Shown: piece by piece, positions 1-5,652 of the stretch
Position numbering within the stretch: position 1 is the stretch's first letter
How the letters are laid out: each line of letters begins with the position of its first letter
Assembly (NCBI GenBank): GCA_017559685.1
Contig: JAFYQY010000082.1
Coordinates: forward strand, 1 to 7,640
DNA from: Alistipes sp.
GTDB taxonomy: Bacteria > Bacteroidota > Bacteroidia > Bacteroidales > Rikenellaceae
Direction of reading: 5' to 3'
DNA length: 7,640 nt
Translations under genes and position numbers: made by a program
The notes under the pieces: generated by a model
What the model saw: only the letters and a program-made list of their open reading frames with translations
The model's database searches: none
Told to the model about the DNA's origin: nothing

Positions 1-530
1 ACTATAGTACCTCTATCCTCGCAATCGCCAACGATCTCAACCTTTGAAGTAGGCTTACCCTGGCTATAGCTCTGCTTGTAAATCTTACCGCCACGGTGTA
101 CCTCAGCAATGAGGAGTGTCGAGAGTGCATTCACACACGATACACCCACACCGTGCAAACCACCCGAAACCTTGTAGCTACCCTTGTCGAACTTACCACC
201 GGCGTGGAGCACTGTCAAAACAACCTCCAATGCCGACTTACCCTCCTTCTCGTGATAGTCGGTAGGAATACCACGACCATTATCACGAACGGTGATAGAG
301 TTGTCTTCGTTGATAGTTACATAGATGTCAGAACAGTGACCAGCCAAAGCCTCGTCGATAGAGTTATCCACAACCTCATATACAAGGTGGTGCAAACCCT
401 TCTCACCTACATCTCCGATGTACATTGCGGGACGCTTGCGTACTGCCTCCAAACCCTCCAAGACTTGGATGTTGGACGCCGAGTACTCTTCCTCTTGTCC
501 CTTCTTCAAAATTTCTGTTTCGTTAGCCAT
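1..530 (-). CDS. gyrB: DNA gyrase subunit B, N-terminal part (runs off left edge)
   Basis: GyrB is the ATPase subunit of DNA gyrase (GyrA2GyrB2), which introduces negative supercoils in the cytoplasm. The minus-strand frame opens at ATG 528-530 ([10 protein letters not shown]) and stays open to base 1: 176 full codons of a family usually near 650 residues. Only the GHKL ATPase domain is present. It shows the [10 protein letters not shown] segment (about 31-40), EVVDNSIDE with the general-base Glu52 and Mg-binding Asn56, DNGRGIP with Asp83, and the ATP-lid glycine motif [15 protein letters not shown] (123-137). The [16 protein letters not shown] stretch and this lid favour GyrB over ParE; the clearly ParE-like paralog lies at 5653-7506. 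The gene follows ftsE on the same strand across a 68-base gap that contains its own promoter. The missing C-terminus is a window-edge effect, not damage. The identity is near certain. Confidence 0.97.
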   Translation of the reverse strand, partial: MANETEILKKGQEEEYSASNIQVLEGLEAVRKRPAMYIGDVGEKGLHHLVYEVVDNSIDEALAGHCSDIYVTINEDNSITVRDNGRGIPTDYHEKEGKSALEVVLTVLHAGGKFDKGSYKVSGGLHGVGVSCVNALSTLLIAEVHRGGKIYKQSYSQGKPTSKVEIVGDCEDRGTI

Positions 531-565
531 ATATAATAGTTAAAATTTATTTTCCTAATAGTGCG

Positions 566-596
566 CAAATATAGGTATTTTTTTTGAAACTTCCAA
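566..596 (-). promoter_or_regulatory. gyrB promoter, Bacteroidetes type
   Basis: Read on the minus strand, TATATTTG (566-573) matches the Bacteroidetes -7 consensus TAnnTTTG exactly. It is preceded by a 19-base A-rich spacer and TTGG (593-596), close to the -33 consensus TTTG. Transcription would begin near 559-563, leaving a leader of about 30 AU-rich bases without a Shine-Dalgarno sequence. The -33 box abuts the ftsE stop codon (599-601), so gyrB can be transcribed independently of ftsE. Confidence 0.7.
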
Positions 597-598
597 CC

Positions 599-1351
599 CT
601 AAATCGTAGATTTAGACGCAATAATGCCCTGAATGTCTACTTCACGTACCGTATTTTGCGCAAAAAGAAGCGTTTTTGACGGATATCGCTCCACGAACGA
701 GGTGTTGTGTGTCGATATTACAACCGCCGTTCCTTTGCCTGCAATATTGTGGAAAAGTTCTATGATGCCCTCTGCTGCCACGGGGTCAAGATTGGCGGTC
801 GGTTCGTCTGCCAAGATCACGTCTGGCGAGTTCAATAGTGCACGAGCGATAACGAGTCGCTGCTTCTCGCCACCTGAGAGCTCGAATGGCATCTTTTTCG
901 CCTTGTCGTTCATCCCTACGAGCGACAACACCTCCTCGATGCGGTGCTCAATTGCGCCCTTCCCACTCCAGCCTGTAGCCTTGAGTGCGCAGAGTAAATT
1001 GTCGTGAACGTTGCGATCCGAGAGCAGAATAAGTTCCTGGAATACCATTGCCACCTTGCGACGTAGATATGGAATTTTGCTCGACTTCAGTCGTGTGAGA
1101 TCGAACTCTGCAACCTCGCCTATGCCCTCGACCAGAGGCAGCTCTCCGTAGAGGGTCTTCAAAAGCGACGATTTTCCGCTGCCCACACGGCCAATGAGGT
1201 AGACGATTTCTCCTTCGGCGATCTCGAGGTTGAGGTTTTCGAGAATCTTCTCGCCTCTCTTTTCTCGTGTTCGAGGAGTGAGTGTAACGCTCGGATTTTC
1301 AGAGTGATAAATGCCTGCGCCTTGCAGTTTTACGACAATTTTTTTATTCAT
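599..1351 (-). CDS. ftsE: FtsE-like ABC transporter ATP-binding protein
   Basis: This is a cytoplasmic ABC ATPase of the FtsE type. With the membrane protein FtsX, FtsE couples ATP hydrolysis to activation of cell-wall hydrolases at division. From ATG 1349-1351 the protein has 250 residues: Walker A GRVGSGKSS (54-62), Q-loop Gln105, signature LSGGE (158-162), Walker B VILADEP with catalytic Glu183, D-loop NLD (187-189) and switch His215. The phrases YLIGRVGSGKSSLLKTLYGE, IPYLRRKVAMVFQ and MPFELSGGEKQR resemble Bacteroidetes FtsE. A TTG five codons upstream (1364-1366) would give 255 residues; ATG is preferred because MNKKIVVKL leads straight into the first strand. Oddly, about 15 extra polar residues (roughly 20-34) sit between that strand and ILENLNL. 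No ftsX is adjacent, so the partner must be encoded elsewhere. The ABC call is certain; FtsE specifically is likely. Confidence 0.88.
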   Translation of the reverse strand: MNKKIVVKLQGAGIYHSENPSVTLTPRTREKRGEKILENLNLEIAEGEIVYLIGRVGSGKSSLLKTLYGELPLVEGIGEVAEFDLTRLKSSKIPYLRRKVAMVFQELILLSDRNVHDNLLCALKATGWSGKGAIEHRIEEVLSLVGMNDKAKKMPFELSGGEKQRLVIARALLNSPDVILADEPTANLDPVAAEGIIELFHNIAGKGTAVVISTHNTSFVERYPSKTLLFAQNTVREVDIQGIIASKSTI

Positions 1352-1377
1352 CTTTTTCGTGCTCAAAATAATCTGTG

Positions 1378-1408
1378 TAAAGGTACGAAAAATAAATTGA
1401 AAATCGAA
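1378..1408 (-). promoter_or_regulatory. Candidate ftsE promoter
   Basis: On the minus strand TACCTTTA (1378-1385) matches TAnnTTTG at all but the last base. TTCG (1405-1408) lies 19 bases upstream, at the -33 position but with a poor match to TTTG. It would start transcription around 1371-1375, giving a leader of about 20-25 bases to ATG 1351 but only a few bases to the alternative TTG at 1366. This mildly supports the ATG start. Confidence 0.4.
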
Positions 1409-1464
1409 AATTAAAAATTAGAAATTTTTATATTTTTTCATTTTTCTTTTTCGTTTCTTTGCAC
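1386..1464. other. Very AT-rich spacer between divergent ftsE and ssrA
   Basis: The stretch is dominated by A-tracts on the left and T-tracts on the right. It contains a perfect 8-3-8 inverted repeat, TAAAAATT / AATTTTTA (1412-1430). It lies between the -7 boxes of two divergent promoters, so it may act as an UP-element-like or bent activating region for strong ssrA transcription. No open frame or RNA gene is visible in it. Confidence 0.4.
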
Positions 1465-1472
1465 TATCTTTG
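1442..1472 (+). promoter_or_regulatory. ssrA promoter, Bacteroidetes type
   Basis: TATCTTTG at 1465-1472 is an exact TAnnTTTG -7 box. The T-rich block around 1442-1446 (TTTT or TTTC) lies 18-19 bases upstream, at the -33 position. Transcription from about 1477-1480 would give a precursor with some 45 bases of 5' leader ahead of the mature tmRNA end at 1523, to be removed by RNase P. Confidence 0.65.
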
Positions 1473-1522
1473 CACCGCAGTTCATCGAAAAGCCTACTTG
1501 CAACTGCGCCGGTAACGACTAT

Positions 1523-1923
1523 GGGGGTGACCGGTTTTGACAGCAGGTAGAGTTTGATGGTAAGCACGCCGAGCATTGTGTGGGCGCTCGTAAATCTGCA
1601 ACACTCAAACTACAAATGGCAATAATAGCTATGCACTCGCTGCTTAATTTTCCAGGAAAATTGGCTTAATTGACTGACACAAGGCTTGTCGGACAACGAG
1701 TATCCCGAAGGGGCGTTCCGCTTCATAACGGCTCTTCATATGGGGTATCAATCATTTGAAGATAGTGCGATATGTGCCTCGGTTATCGTGCGAAATTTAG
1801 GGGCTGGGCTCACAGTTTGGCGGTCGTCTGCCGGGCTTTGAGAGAAGGAATAAGTGACGACTAAGCGTGTAGAAAGCCTTCGGGCTCCTTGTTTGGACGC
1901 GAGTTCGACTCTCGCCACCTCCA
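1523..1923 (+). ncRNA. ssrA: tmRNA (transfer-messenger RNA)
   Basis: tmRNA rescues stalled ribosomes with SmpB: its alanyl-tRNA-like ends enter the A site and its internal frame adds a degradation tag. The 5' GGGGGTG (1523-1529) pairs with 3' CACCTCC (1916-1922), with one G-U pair, to form the acceptor stem; A1923 is the discriminator. The T arm is a 5-bp stem GCGAG/CTCGC (1899-1903, 1911-1915) around loop TTCGACT. CCA is not encoded (CTT follows), so it must be added enzymatically, usual in Bacteroidetes. A helix agtttga (1551-1557) / tcaaact (1605-1611) encloses CGAGC (1570-1574) / GCTCG (1586-1590), probably part of the first pseudoknot region just ahead of the tag. At 401 nt plus CCA it is within the usual size range. 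Its own promoter and terminator make it a separate transcription unit, divergent from ftsE. Confidence 0.95.
1618..1647 (+). other. tmRNA tag reading frame (GNNSYALAA-stop)
   Basis: Read from GGC 1618-1620 to TAA 1645-1647, the frame encodes GNNSYALAA. Published Bacteroidetes tags that I remember have the form GExxYALAA, with glycine as the resume residue, so the length, initial Gly and YALAA end fit. The ALAA end is the degron recognised by ClpXP-type proteases. The resume codon is inferred from this comparison: the frame is also open upstream to 1594 without a start codon, as expected, because ribosomes enter from the stalled complex. Confidence 0.85.
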
Positions 1924-1929
1924 CTTTTG

Positions 1930-1954
1930 AAAGACGGTTTCGACCGTCTTTTTT
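1930..1954 (+). terminator. Intrinsic terminator of ssrA
   Basis: A perfect 9-bp stem AAAGACGGT (1930-1938) / ACCGTCTTT (1943-1951) with a TTCG tetraloop runs directly into a T-tract (to 1954). It begins seven bases after the mature tmRNA end, a classical factor-independent terminator. Confidence 0.92.
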
Positions 1955-1991
1955 GTTTCGGTGGCTCGGTCGTTCAGCCTGTGGCGTTTCG

Positions 1992-2132
1992 GGCGACTAA
2001 TCTACGTATGGCTGTTGTTTGCTGTCGCAAATCCTTGTCTTTGTCAGATGATTGTCTTTGAAAATTCAGATTTTTAGCCATCATCCGCCAAAGCCAACAA
2101 TCTTTGATTTCAACAGCCCTACTTCGGTCGCC
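1992..2132. repeat. 141-base imperfect palindrome downstream of ssrA
   Basis: Several inverted blocks are nested in the same order on both sides: GGCGAC (1992-1997) with GTCGCC (2127-2132), GGCTGTTG (2010-2017) with CAACAGCC (2111-2118), AAATC (2029-2033) with GATTT (2106-2110), and an 18-base pair of arms at 2035-2052 and 2080-2097 matching at 15 of 18 positions. A loop of about 27 bases remains (2053-2079). The element fills most of the non-coding gap 1955-2216. It could be a MITE-like or intergenic repeat, a remnant of an element inserted behind tmRNA, or the fold of a small RNA. No direct-repeat target duplication was recognised. The TTG-initiated extension of the next gene would have to run through it, which argues against that extension. 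Confidence 0.6.
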
Positions 2133-2193
2133 TCTCAACTGCGGTGGCCGCTCGGCTCTCGGTTGATAAGGTCTTTTGCTGTTCGCTTTGGCT

Positions 2194-2201
2194 TATCTTT
2201 T
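2194..2201 (+). promoter_or_regulatory. Possible -7 box for the EamA transporter gene
   Basis: TATCTTTT differs from TAnnTTTG only at the last base, which is then followed by G. It lies 15 bases before the chosen ATG at 2217. No good -33 TTTG sits 19 bases upstream, so the assignment is weak. Confidence 0.3.
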
Positions 2202-2216
2202 GCAGTCGGTTGGGGT

Positions 2217-3125
2217 ATGGGGGTGTTGCGTTATCATACTGCATTGGTGGTGTCGAATGTGCTCTTTGGAGTCTCTTTTTCGGTATATGTGTCACTCTTG
2301 CAGGGTGCGATGCAGACGTCGCAACTCTTTGCCTTGCAACTCCTATTTTCGACGCTTGTAGTCACTCTGCCGACGATGTTTTGTCGGGGCTTCTATCGCC
2401 TTACGCTTAACGATTTTGGCTCCATTTTTATAGTCGCACTGCTGGTTGTTTTTGGCTGGTGGTATCTGCTTATGAAGGGTGCATCCTGTACCAATCCGAT
2501 AGACGCTTCAACCATCACAACCATTGGGCCAATTGTCACTCTCATAACGTCGATTATTGCGCATTCTCGTCGGGCGAAGTGGGGCGAGGTGGTTGGAATA
2601 CTTGTTGCATTTGCGGGTGTCGCCACAATACTCGTTGATAGGGGGCGATTGCTGGTTGGTGACGAGGCCGAGGGGTACGGAAATGCCATCGTATTGTGCG
2701 CTGTAGTGGCTATAGCGGTGAATACGGTGCTTATAACGCCTGTGCTGCGACGGCACGGTGCAATGGTGGTTATGGGGTGGTACTACCTTATCGGAACGGT
2801 GCTTGCGATGCCTTTGATTGTGGAGTCTTTGCCGGCTGTGCGAATGTCCGATTTTGCGCATTTGCAATTGGTGGAGATAACCTATATTTTGCTCTTTGGC
2901 TCGGCACTTCCGATGTATCTTCTCTATGCTGGTTCGGAACGTCTTACAGCGGTGCATAATGCCGTCTATCGCTACATTCAACCCATCATTGCAGCGGTGG
3001 TGGCGACGGCTCGTGGTCAGGCAATAATAGACCGCACCAACATTGTCGGTGCGGTACTTATCTTTGTGGGTATGTTATGCGTGATTTTGGCCACGCCTCG
3101 TAGCGAGATTGCTACTTACGAATAA
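2217..3125 (+). CDS. EamA/DMT-family inner-membrane transporter
   Basis: This is a polytopic inner-membrane protein of the drug/metabolite transporter superfamily (EamA), whose members export or exchange small metabolites; the substrate cannot be read from sequence. From ATG 2217 it has 302 residues, the usual family length, with about ten hydrophobic helices in two tandem halves. The first half contains the typical IDASTITTIGPIVTLITS segment (about 95-112) followed by KWGEVVGILVAFAGVATIL (121-139). The second contains the paired SERLTAVHNAVYRYIQPIIA region and NIVGAVLIFVGMLCVILA near the end. The open frame extends upstream to TTG 2052, but those 55 residues are polar, not helix-forming, and lie over a palindrome; ATG gives the normal DMT start. 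It stands alone on the plus strand after ssrA and ends with a 14-base tail-to-tail overlap with the tsaC-like gene. The family call is firm, the function unknown. Confidence 0.85.
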   Translation: MGVLRYHTALVVSNVLFGVSFSVYVSLLQGAMQTSQLFALQLLFSTLVVTLPTMFCRGFYRLTLNDFGSIFIVALLVVFGWWYLLMKGASCTNPIDASTITTIGPIVTLITSIIAHSRRAKWGEVVGILVAFAGVATILVDRGRLLVGDEAEGYGNAIVLCAVVAIAVNTVLITPVLRRHGAMVVMGWYYLIGTVLAMPLIVESLPAVRMSDFAHLQLVEITYILLFGSALPMYLLYAGSERLTAVHNAVYRYIQPIIAAVVATARGQAIIDRTNIVGAVLIFVGMLCVILATPRSEIATYE

Positions 3126-3675
3126 TCTTAAACTCGTTGTCCTCGCCGAATGCGATAATCGAGCTTGGCTGTCCCGTTGGACGTCCCTGGAAGCGAGGGT
3201 TTACCATAAAATCGACACCCTCGATAATCTCCTTCGAGATATCACGTACGCTGCGTGGTGTAGGCTCGCCCGAGATATTTGCCGAGGTCGAAACGATAGG
3301 GCGACCGAACTTGCGCAACAGCTTGTGGCAGAACTCGTGGTCGGGAACTCTTACGCCTAAAGTCTTTGCCTCGGGGGTGAGGTTCTTTGCCAAGCCTGTA
3401 GCGCCAGGCAAAATCAAAGTCAAAGGCTTTGTTGCCATCTCCATAACCTCGAATGCAATGCCTGGAGCTTTGTCCACATATCGTACCACCATATCGGCGT
3501 CACGGCACAGTACGAGCATTGCGTGCTTATCCTCGCTGCGCTTCAAAGCGTATATTTTTGCAACAGCCTCCTCGTTTGTTGCGTCGCAACCGATGCCCCA
3601 AACCGTGTCGGTGGGGTAGAGTATGATGCCGCCTTTGCGGAGCACCTCTATTGCCAAACCAATCTCTCTGTCCAT
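3112..3675 (-). CDS. TsaC/Sua5/YciO-family protein, probable threonylcarbamoyl-AMP synthase
   Basis: The 187-residue protein belongs to the YrdC-like fold. TsaC/Sua5 makes L-threonylcarbamoyl-adenylate from threonine, bicarbonate and ATP, the first step of t6A37 formation in ANN-decoding tRNAs, in the cytoplasm. Visible motifs are YPTDTVWGIGCDA (20-32), ALKRSEDKHAM (43-53) for the nucleotide/substrate site, KPLTLILPG (83-91), LGVRVPDHE (106-114), STSANISG (129-136), and a C-terminal GQPSSII signature. It lacks the extra C-terminal Sua5 domain, so it is TsaC-sized. The KRSEDKHAM segment departs from the KxRP-like form of many TsaC proteins, leaving room for a YciO-type paralog with a different role. 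It starts 3 bases after the VOC gene stop, so the two are probably co-transcribed. Its last 14 bases overlap the convergent EamA gene. Confidence 0.85.
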   Translation of the reverse strand: MDREIGLAIEVLRKGGIILYPTDTVWGIGCDATNEEAVAKIYALKRSEDKHAMLVLCRDADMVVRYVDKAPGIAFEVMEMATKPLTLILPGATGLAKNLTPEAKTLGVRVPDHEFCHKLLRKFGRPIVSTSANISGEPTPRSVRDISKEIIEGVDFMVNPRFQGRPTGQPSSIIAFGEDNEFKIIRK

Positions 3676-3678
3676 TGT

Positions 3679-4059
3679 TTAGTGCTTTTTAGGGAGAATC
3701 TCAATCCAATAGTCGTCTGGGTCGTTGATGAAGTACAAACCCATATCGTGGTTCTCGTAGCAGATGCAACCCATCTCACGGTGGTACTCACGCACAGCGT
3801 CGTAGTCGCCCTCTACACGAAGGCAGAGGTGTGTCTCGTTGTCGCCCAACTCGTATGCGCCCTCTTTGTCTCGCAACCAGGTAAGCTCGAGAAGGAAGTG
3901 TCCGCTGTCGTCACCCAAATAGACGAGGATGAACGAGCCGTCGGCAGCCTCCTTACGCTTTGCCTCCTTCAAGCCGAGAGCCTTGTCGTAGAATGCAATA
4001 CTACGCTCGAGGTCGGTTACATTTATGTTCAAATGGTCAAATGTGCTTTTAATCTCCAT
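3679..4059 (-). CDS. VOC-family (glyoxalase I-like) protein
   Basis: This small cytoplasmic vicinal-oxygen-chelate protein has 126 residues from ATG 4057-4059 and resembles bacterial lactoylglutathione lyases, which isomerise the methylglyoxal-thiol adduct. Two beta-alpha-beta-beta-beta modules are visible, beginning FDHLNINVTDLERSIAFYDKALGL and ETHLCLRVEGDYDAVREY. The four metal ligands of glyoxalase I are apparent as His9, Glu58, His77 and Glu120 (ending YWIEILP). Many Bacteroidetes are thought not to make glutathione, so the real thiol or substrate may differ. An upstream ATG at 4078-4080 would add MTKNIDI, but a -7 box at 4089-4096 puts the transcription start within a few bases of it, so the inner ATG is preferred. 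It is the first gene of a two-gene unit with the tsaC-like gene. Confidence 0.82.
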   Translation of the reverse strand: MEIKSTFDHLNINVTDLERSIAFYDKALGLKEAKRKEAADGSFILVYLGDDSGHFLLELTWLRDKEGAYELGDNETHLCLRVEGDYDAVREYHREMGCICYENHDMGLYFINDPDDYWIEILPKKH

Positions 4060-4088
4060 AATATCAATGTTTTTTGTCATACTTAACG

Positions 4089-4096
4089 CAAAGATA
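4089..4096 (-). promoter_or_regulatory. -7 box for the VOC/tsaC-like operon
   Basis: On the minus strand the bases read TATCTTTG, an exact TAnnTTTG. The expected start near 4082-4086 gives a leader of about 25 bases to ATG 4059. No TTTG is found 19 bases upstream, so the -33 part is weak. Confidence 0.55.
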
Positions 4097-4108
4097 TGAA
4101 ATTTTCGC

Positions 4109-4116
4109 TAATTTTG
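4109..4116 (+). promoter_or_regulatory. -7 box for the NUDIX gene
   Basis: TAATTTTG matches TAnnTTTG exactly on the plus strand. Its -33 region overlaps the opposing -7 box at 4089-4096 and lacks a clear TTTG. The start would fall near 4120-4124, downstream of the ATG at 4096, so the longer open frame cannot be translated from this transcript; ATG 4138 is therefore the start. Confidence 0.55.
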
Positions 4117-4137
4117 CGCCATAAAACGCTAATAATT

Positions 4138-4698
4138 ATGGTAAAACCTCTAAAAAATCGTAAGTGGCAGGTTCTCTCATCCGAGTATCTGCTTCGAGAG
4201 GGTGCGTGGTGCACGGTGCGCCGTGATACGGTACAGATTCCGAGCGGAGTGGTTATTCCGCATTGGTATGTCTTTGAATTTCCGACTTGGGCAAATGTGG
4301 TCGCAGTGACGAAGGAGGGCAAGATTGTCCTTATCAGCCAATATCGCCACGGACTCGGTGAAACCTACTACGAGCTTCCTGCGGGTATGGTCGACCCTAC
4401 GGATGATTCGCCTATGGAGGGTGCAAAGCGAGAACTGGAGGAGGAAACGGGATATGGCGGTGGTCGCTGGTCGTTGTTTATGACCGTGTCGCCCAACCCT
4501 TCAAACCATAATAATTTGCAATATACCTTCTTGGCGGAGGATGTCGAGTTGGCGGTCGATCGCCATCCAGAGGAGAGTGAAGATATTGAAGTTCATCTAT
4601 TTACAAAAGAAGAGGTGCGTGAGATTTTGGAACAAGGCCAGATGATTCAAGCCCTTCATCTCGCACCCCTTTGGAAATACTTTGCTGAAAAGAGATAG
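4138..4698 (+). CDS. NUDIX hydrolase, ADP-ribose pyrophosphatase-like
   Basis: This 186-residue cytoplasmic NUDIX hydrolase most resembles the ADP-sugar pyrophosphatase group (ADP-ribose to AMP and ribose 5-phosphate). Upstream strands include VRRDTVQIPSG (27-37) and WANVVAVTKEGKIVLISQYRHG (51-72), followed by ETYYELPAG (75-83), typical of this group. The Nudix box spans 83-106 and ends in an intact RELEEETGY (98-106), carrying the metal-binding glutamates. It deviates from the consensus G-x5-E-x7-RE: 14 rather than 13 residues separate Gly83 and Arg98, and the expected Glu after Gly-x5 is Asp89. The start at ATG 4138 is chosen because the promoter lies between it and the upstream ATG at 4096. 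It is divergent from the VOC gene with only 78 bases between the two starts. Substrate could be another nucleoside diphosphate derivative. Confidence 0.88.
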   Translation: MVKPLKNRKWQVLSSEYLLREGAWCTVRRDTVQIPSGVVIPHWYVFEFPTWANVVAVTKEGKIVLISQYRHGLGETYYELPAGMVDPTDDSPMEGAKRELEEETGYGGGRWSLFMTVSPNPSNHNNLQYTFLAEDVELAVDRHPEESEDIEVHLFTKEEVREILEQGQMIQALHLAPLWKYFAEKR

Positions 4699-4731
4699 AC
4701 GTAAAGATTGTCTTATTCGCACGCAGCAGTC

Positions 4732-4769
4732 GCAACAGGCTTAATGCAGGTTGTGGCTGTTGCTGTTTT
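4732..4769 (+). terminator. Possible terminator after the NUDIX gene
   Basis: A perfect 7-bp stem GCAACAG (4732-4738) / CTGTTGC (4757-4763) encloses an 18-base loop and is followed by TGTTTTG. The large loop and the interrupted T-run make it a weak candidate, but its position 34 bases after the stop codon is right. Confidence 0.4.
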
Positions 4770-4777
4770 GTTGATAA

Positions 4778-4794
4778 ATATTTCTACGAAATAT
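4778..4794. repeat. Short inverted repeat at the plsC promoter
   Basis: ATATTTC (4778-4784) and GAAATAT (4788-4794) form a perfect 7-3-7 palindrome ending at the -33 region of the plsC promoter. Such a position would suit a dimeric regulator, but an AT-rich palindrome this short can arise by chance. Confidence 0.25.
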
Positions 4795-4824
4795 ATTGCA
4801 AAATAAGAAAAAAGTGTATTTTTG
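4795..4824 (+). promoter_or_regulatory. Promoter of the plsC-parE unit, Bacteroidetes type
   Basis: TATTTTTG (4817-4824) matches TAnnTTTG, with ATTG (4795-4798) 18 bases upstream as a near-consensus -33 box. It predicts a leader of roughly 60 bases before ATG 4891. No other exact -7 box was noticed between plsC and parE, so this promoter may drive both. Confidence 0.6.
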
Positions 4825-4890
4825 CGGAGATTGGTGGAATGGTCTGCATTTCAACCCAGATTTGAGAAGAAAACTAAAAACAAATAGACT

Positions 4891-5619
4891 ATGTTAACAC
4901 TTATTTTTGCAATCTACACGCTTGTTATCCTGACACTCTTTACGTTGCTTTCGTTCGTGGCGTTGATAGTGTGCTATCCGTTCGACAAGCGTCGTCGTGT
5001 TGTTCACGAGCTCTCACGTTGGCTCTGTTTCTCGTGGTGGTATGTGCCATTCACTTGGCGTCGCCGCATCGAGGGCTTGGAGAATGTAGACAAGAAGAAG
5101 CCTTACGTGATAGTTATCAACCACAACTCTATGGTGGACATCATCTCTCTCTACTTCGTGCGTCTCAACTTCCGTTGGGTGTCGAAGCAGGAGGTTTTCC
5201 GTATTCCGTTTATTGGTCCTATGTTGTGGATGCACGGCGATATTGCTATCCAGCGTGGTCGTGCTACCGAGTCTATGAAGAAGGTTATCAACGACGGTAA
5301 GATGTGGCTCGGTCGTGGAGTATCGGTGGCTATCTTCCCAGAGGGTACTCGTTCGAAGAATGGCGAGATCCAGCGCTTCAAGGGTGGTGCATTCGTGTTG
5401 GCTAAGGAGGCGGGTGTCGATATCTTGCCTGTAGTTATGGATGGCACAACCAATGTTATCAAGAAGAAGAGTTTCTTCTTCAATTGGAAGCATCTCCTCA
5501 CAGTTAAGGTGTTGCCTGCAATTCCTGCCGAGAAGGTTGTCGCAACCGATCCGAGCGAGATGGCAAAAGAGGTGCAGGAGTTGATGACCAACACACTTGC
5601 AGAGATTAGAAAAAAATAG
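4891..5619 (+). CDS. plsC: 1-acyl-sn-glycerol-3-phosphate acyltransferase
   Basis: PlsC acylates lysophosphatidic acid at the sn-2 position to give phosphatidic acid, the second acylation of phospholipid synthesis, at the inner face of the cytoplasmic membrane. The 242-residue protein is of normal length. An N-terminal hydrophobic helix (about 4-28) is followed by a basic stretch (KRRR, 33-36). The four acyltransferase blocks are present: NHNSMVD (77-83) with the catalytic His78-x4-Asp83 pair, GDIAIQR (116-122), FPEGTRS (149-155) for glycerol-phosphate binding, and ILPVVMDGT (178-186). A paralog acylating another acceptor, such as an ornithine lipid, cannot be excluded from sequence alone. 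Its own promoter lies at 4795-4824, and parE follows after 33 bases without a terminator, so the two are probably co-transcribed. A small hairpin (TAGCT/AGCTA, 5628-5640) lies in the gap. Confidence 0.93.
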   Translation: MLTLIFAIYTLVILTLFTLLSFVALIVCYPFDKRRRVVHELSRWLCFSWWYVPFTWRRRIEGLENVDKKKPYVIVINHNSMVDIISLYFVRLNFRWVSKQEVFRIPFIGPMLWMHGDIAIQRGRATESMKKVINDGKMWLGRGVSVAIFPEGTRSKNGEIQRFKGGAFVLAKEAGVDILPVVMDGTTNVIKKKSFFFNWKHLLTVKVLPAIPAEKVVATDPSEMAKEVQELMTNTLAEIRKK

Positions 5620-5652
5620 AAACAAAATAGCTAAAAGCTAATAGTAGAATAA

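Noticed and set aside
96..536. Plus-strand open frame of 146 residues
   Set aside because: It is antisense to gyrB, whose minus-strand frame carries all GHKL ATPase motifs. The plus-strand translation has no recognisable domain.
1523..1923. tmRNA 3' end as an attachment site with an integrated island
   Set aside because: No integrase gene and no second copy of the tmRNA 3' end was seen in the window. The next genes are ordinary chromosomal ones. Only the palindrome at 1992-2132 hints at a past insertion.
2052..2216. TTG-started 55-residue N-terminal extension of the EamA transporter
   Set aside because: The residues are not membrane-like, lie over the palindrome, and would make the protein longer than the family norm. 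TTG starts are uncommon, and an ATG with a nearby -7-like box lies at 2217.
3523..4086. Plus-strand open frame of 187 residues across the tsaC-like/VOC junction
   Set aside because: It is the mirror of two well-supported minus-strand genes and shows no domain of its own.
5014..5625. Minus-strand open frames of 203 and 147 residues over plsC
   Set aside because: The plus-strand frame has all four acyltransferase blocks in order; the reverse frames have none.
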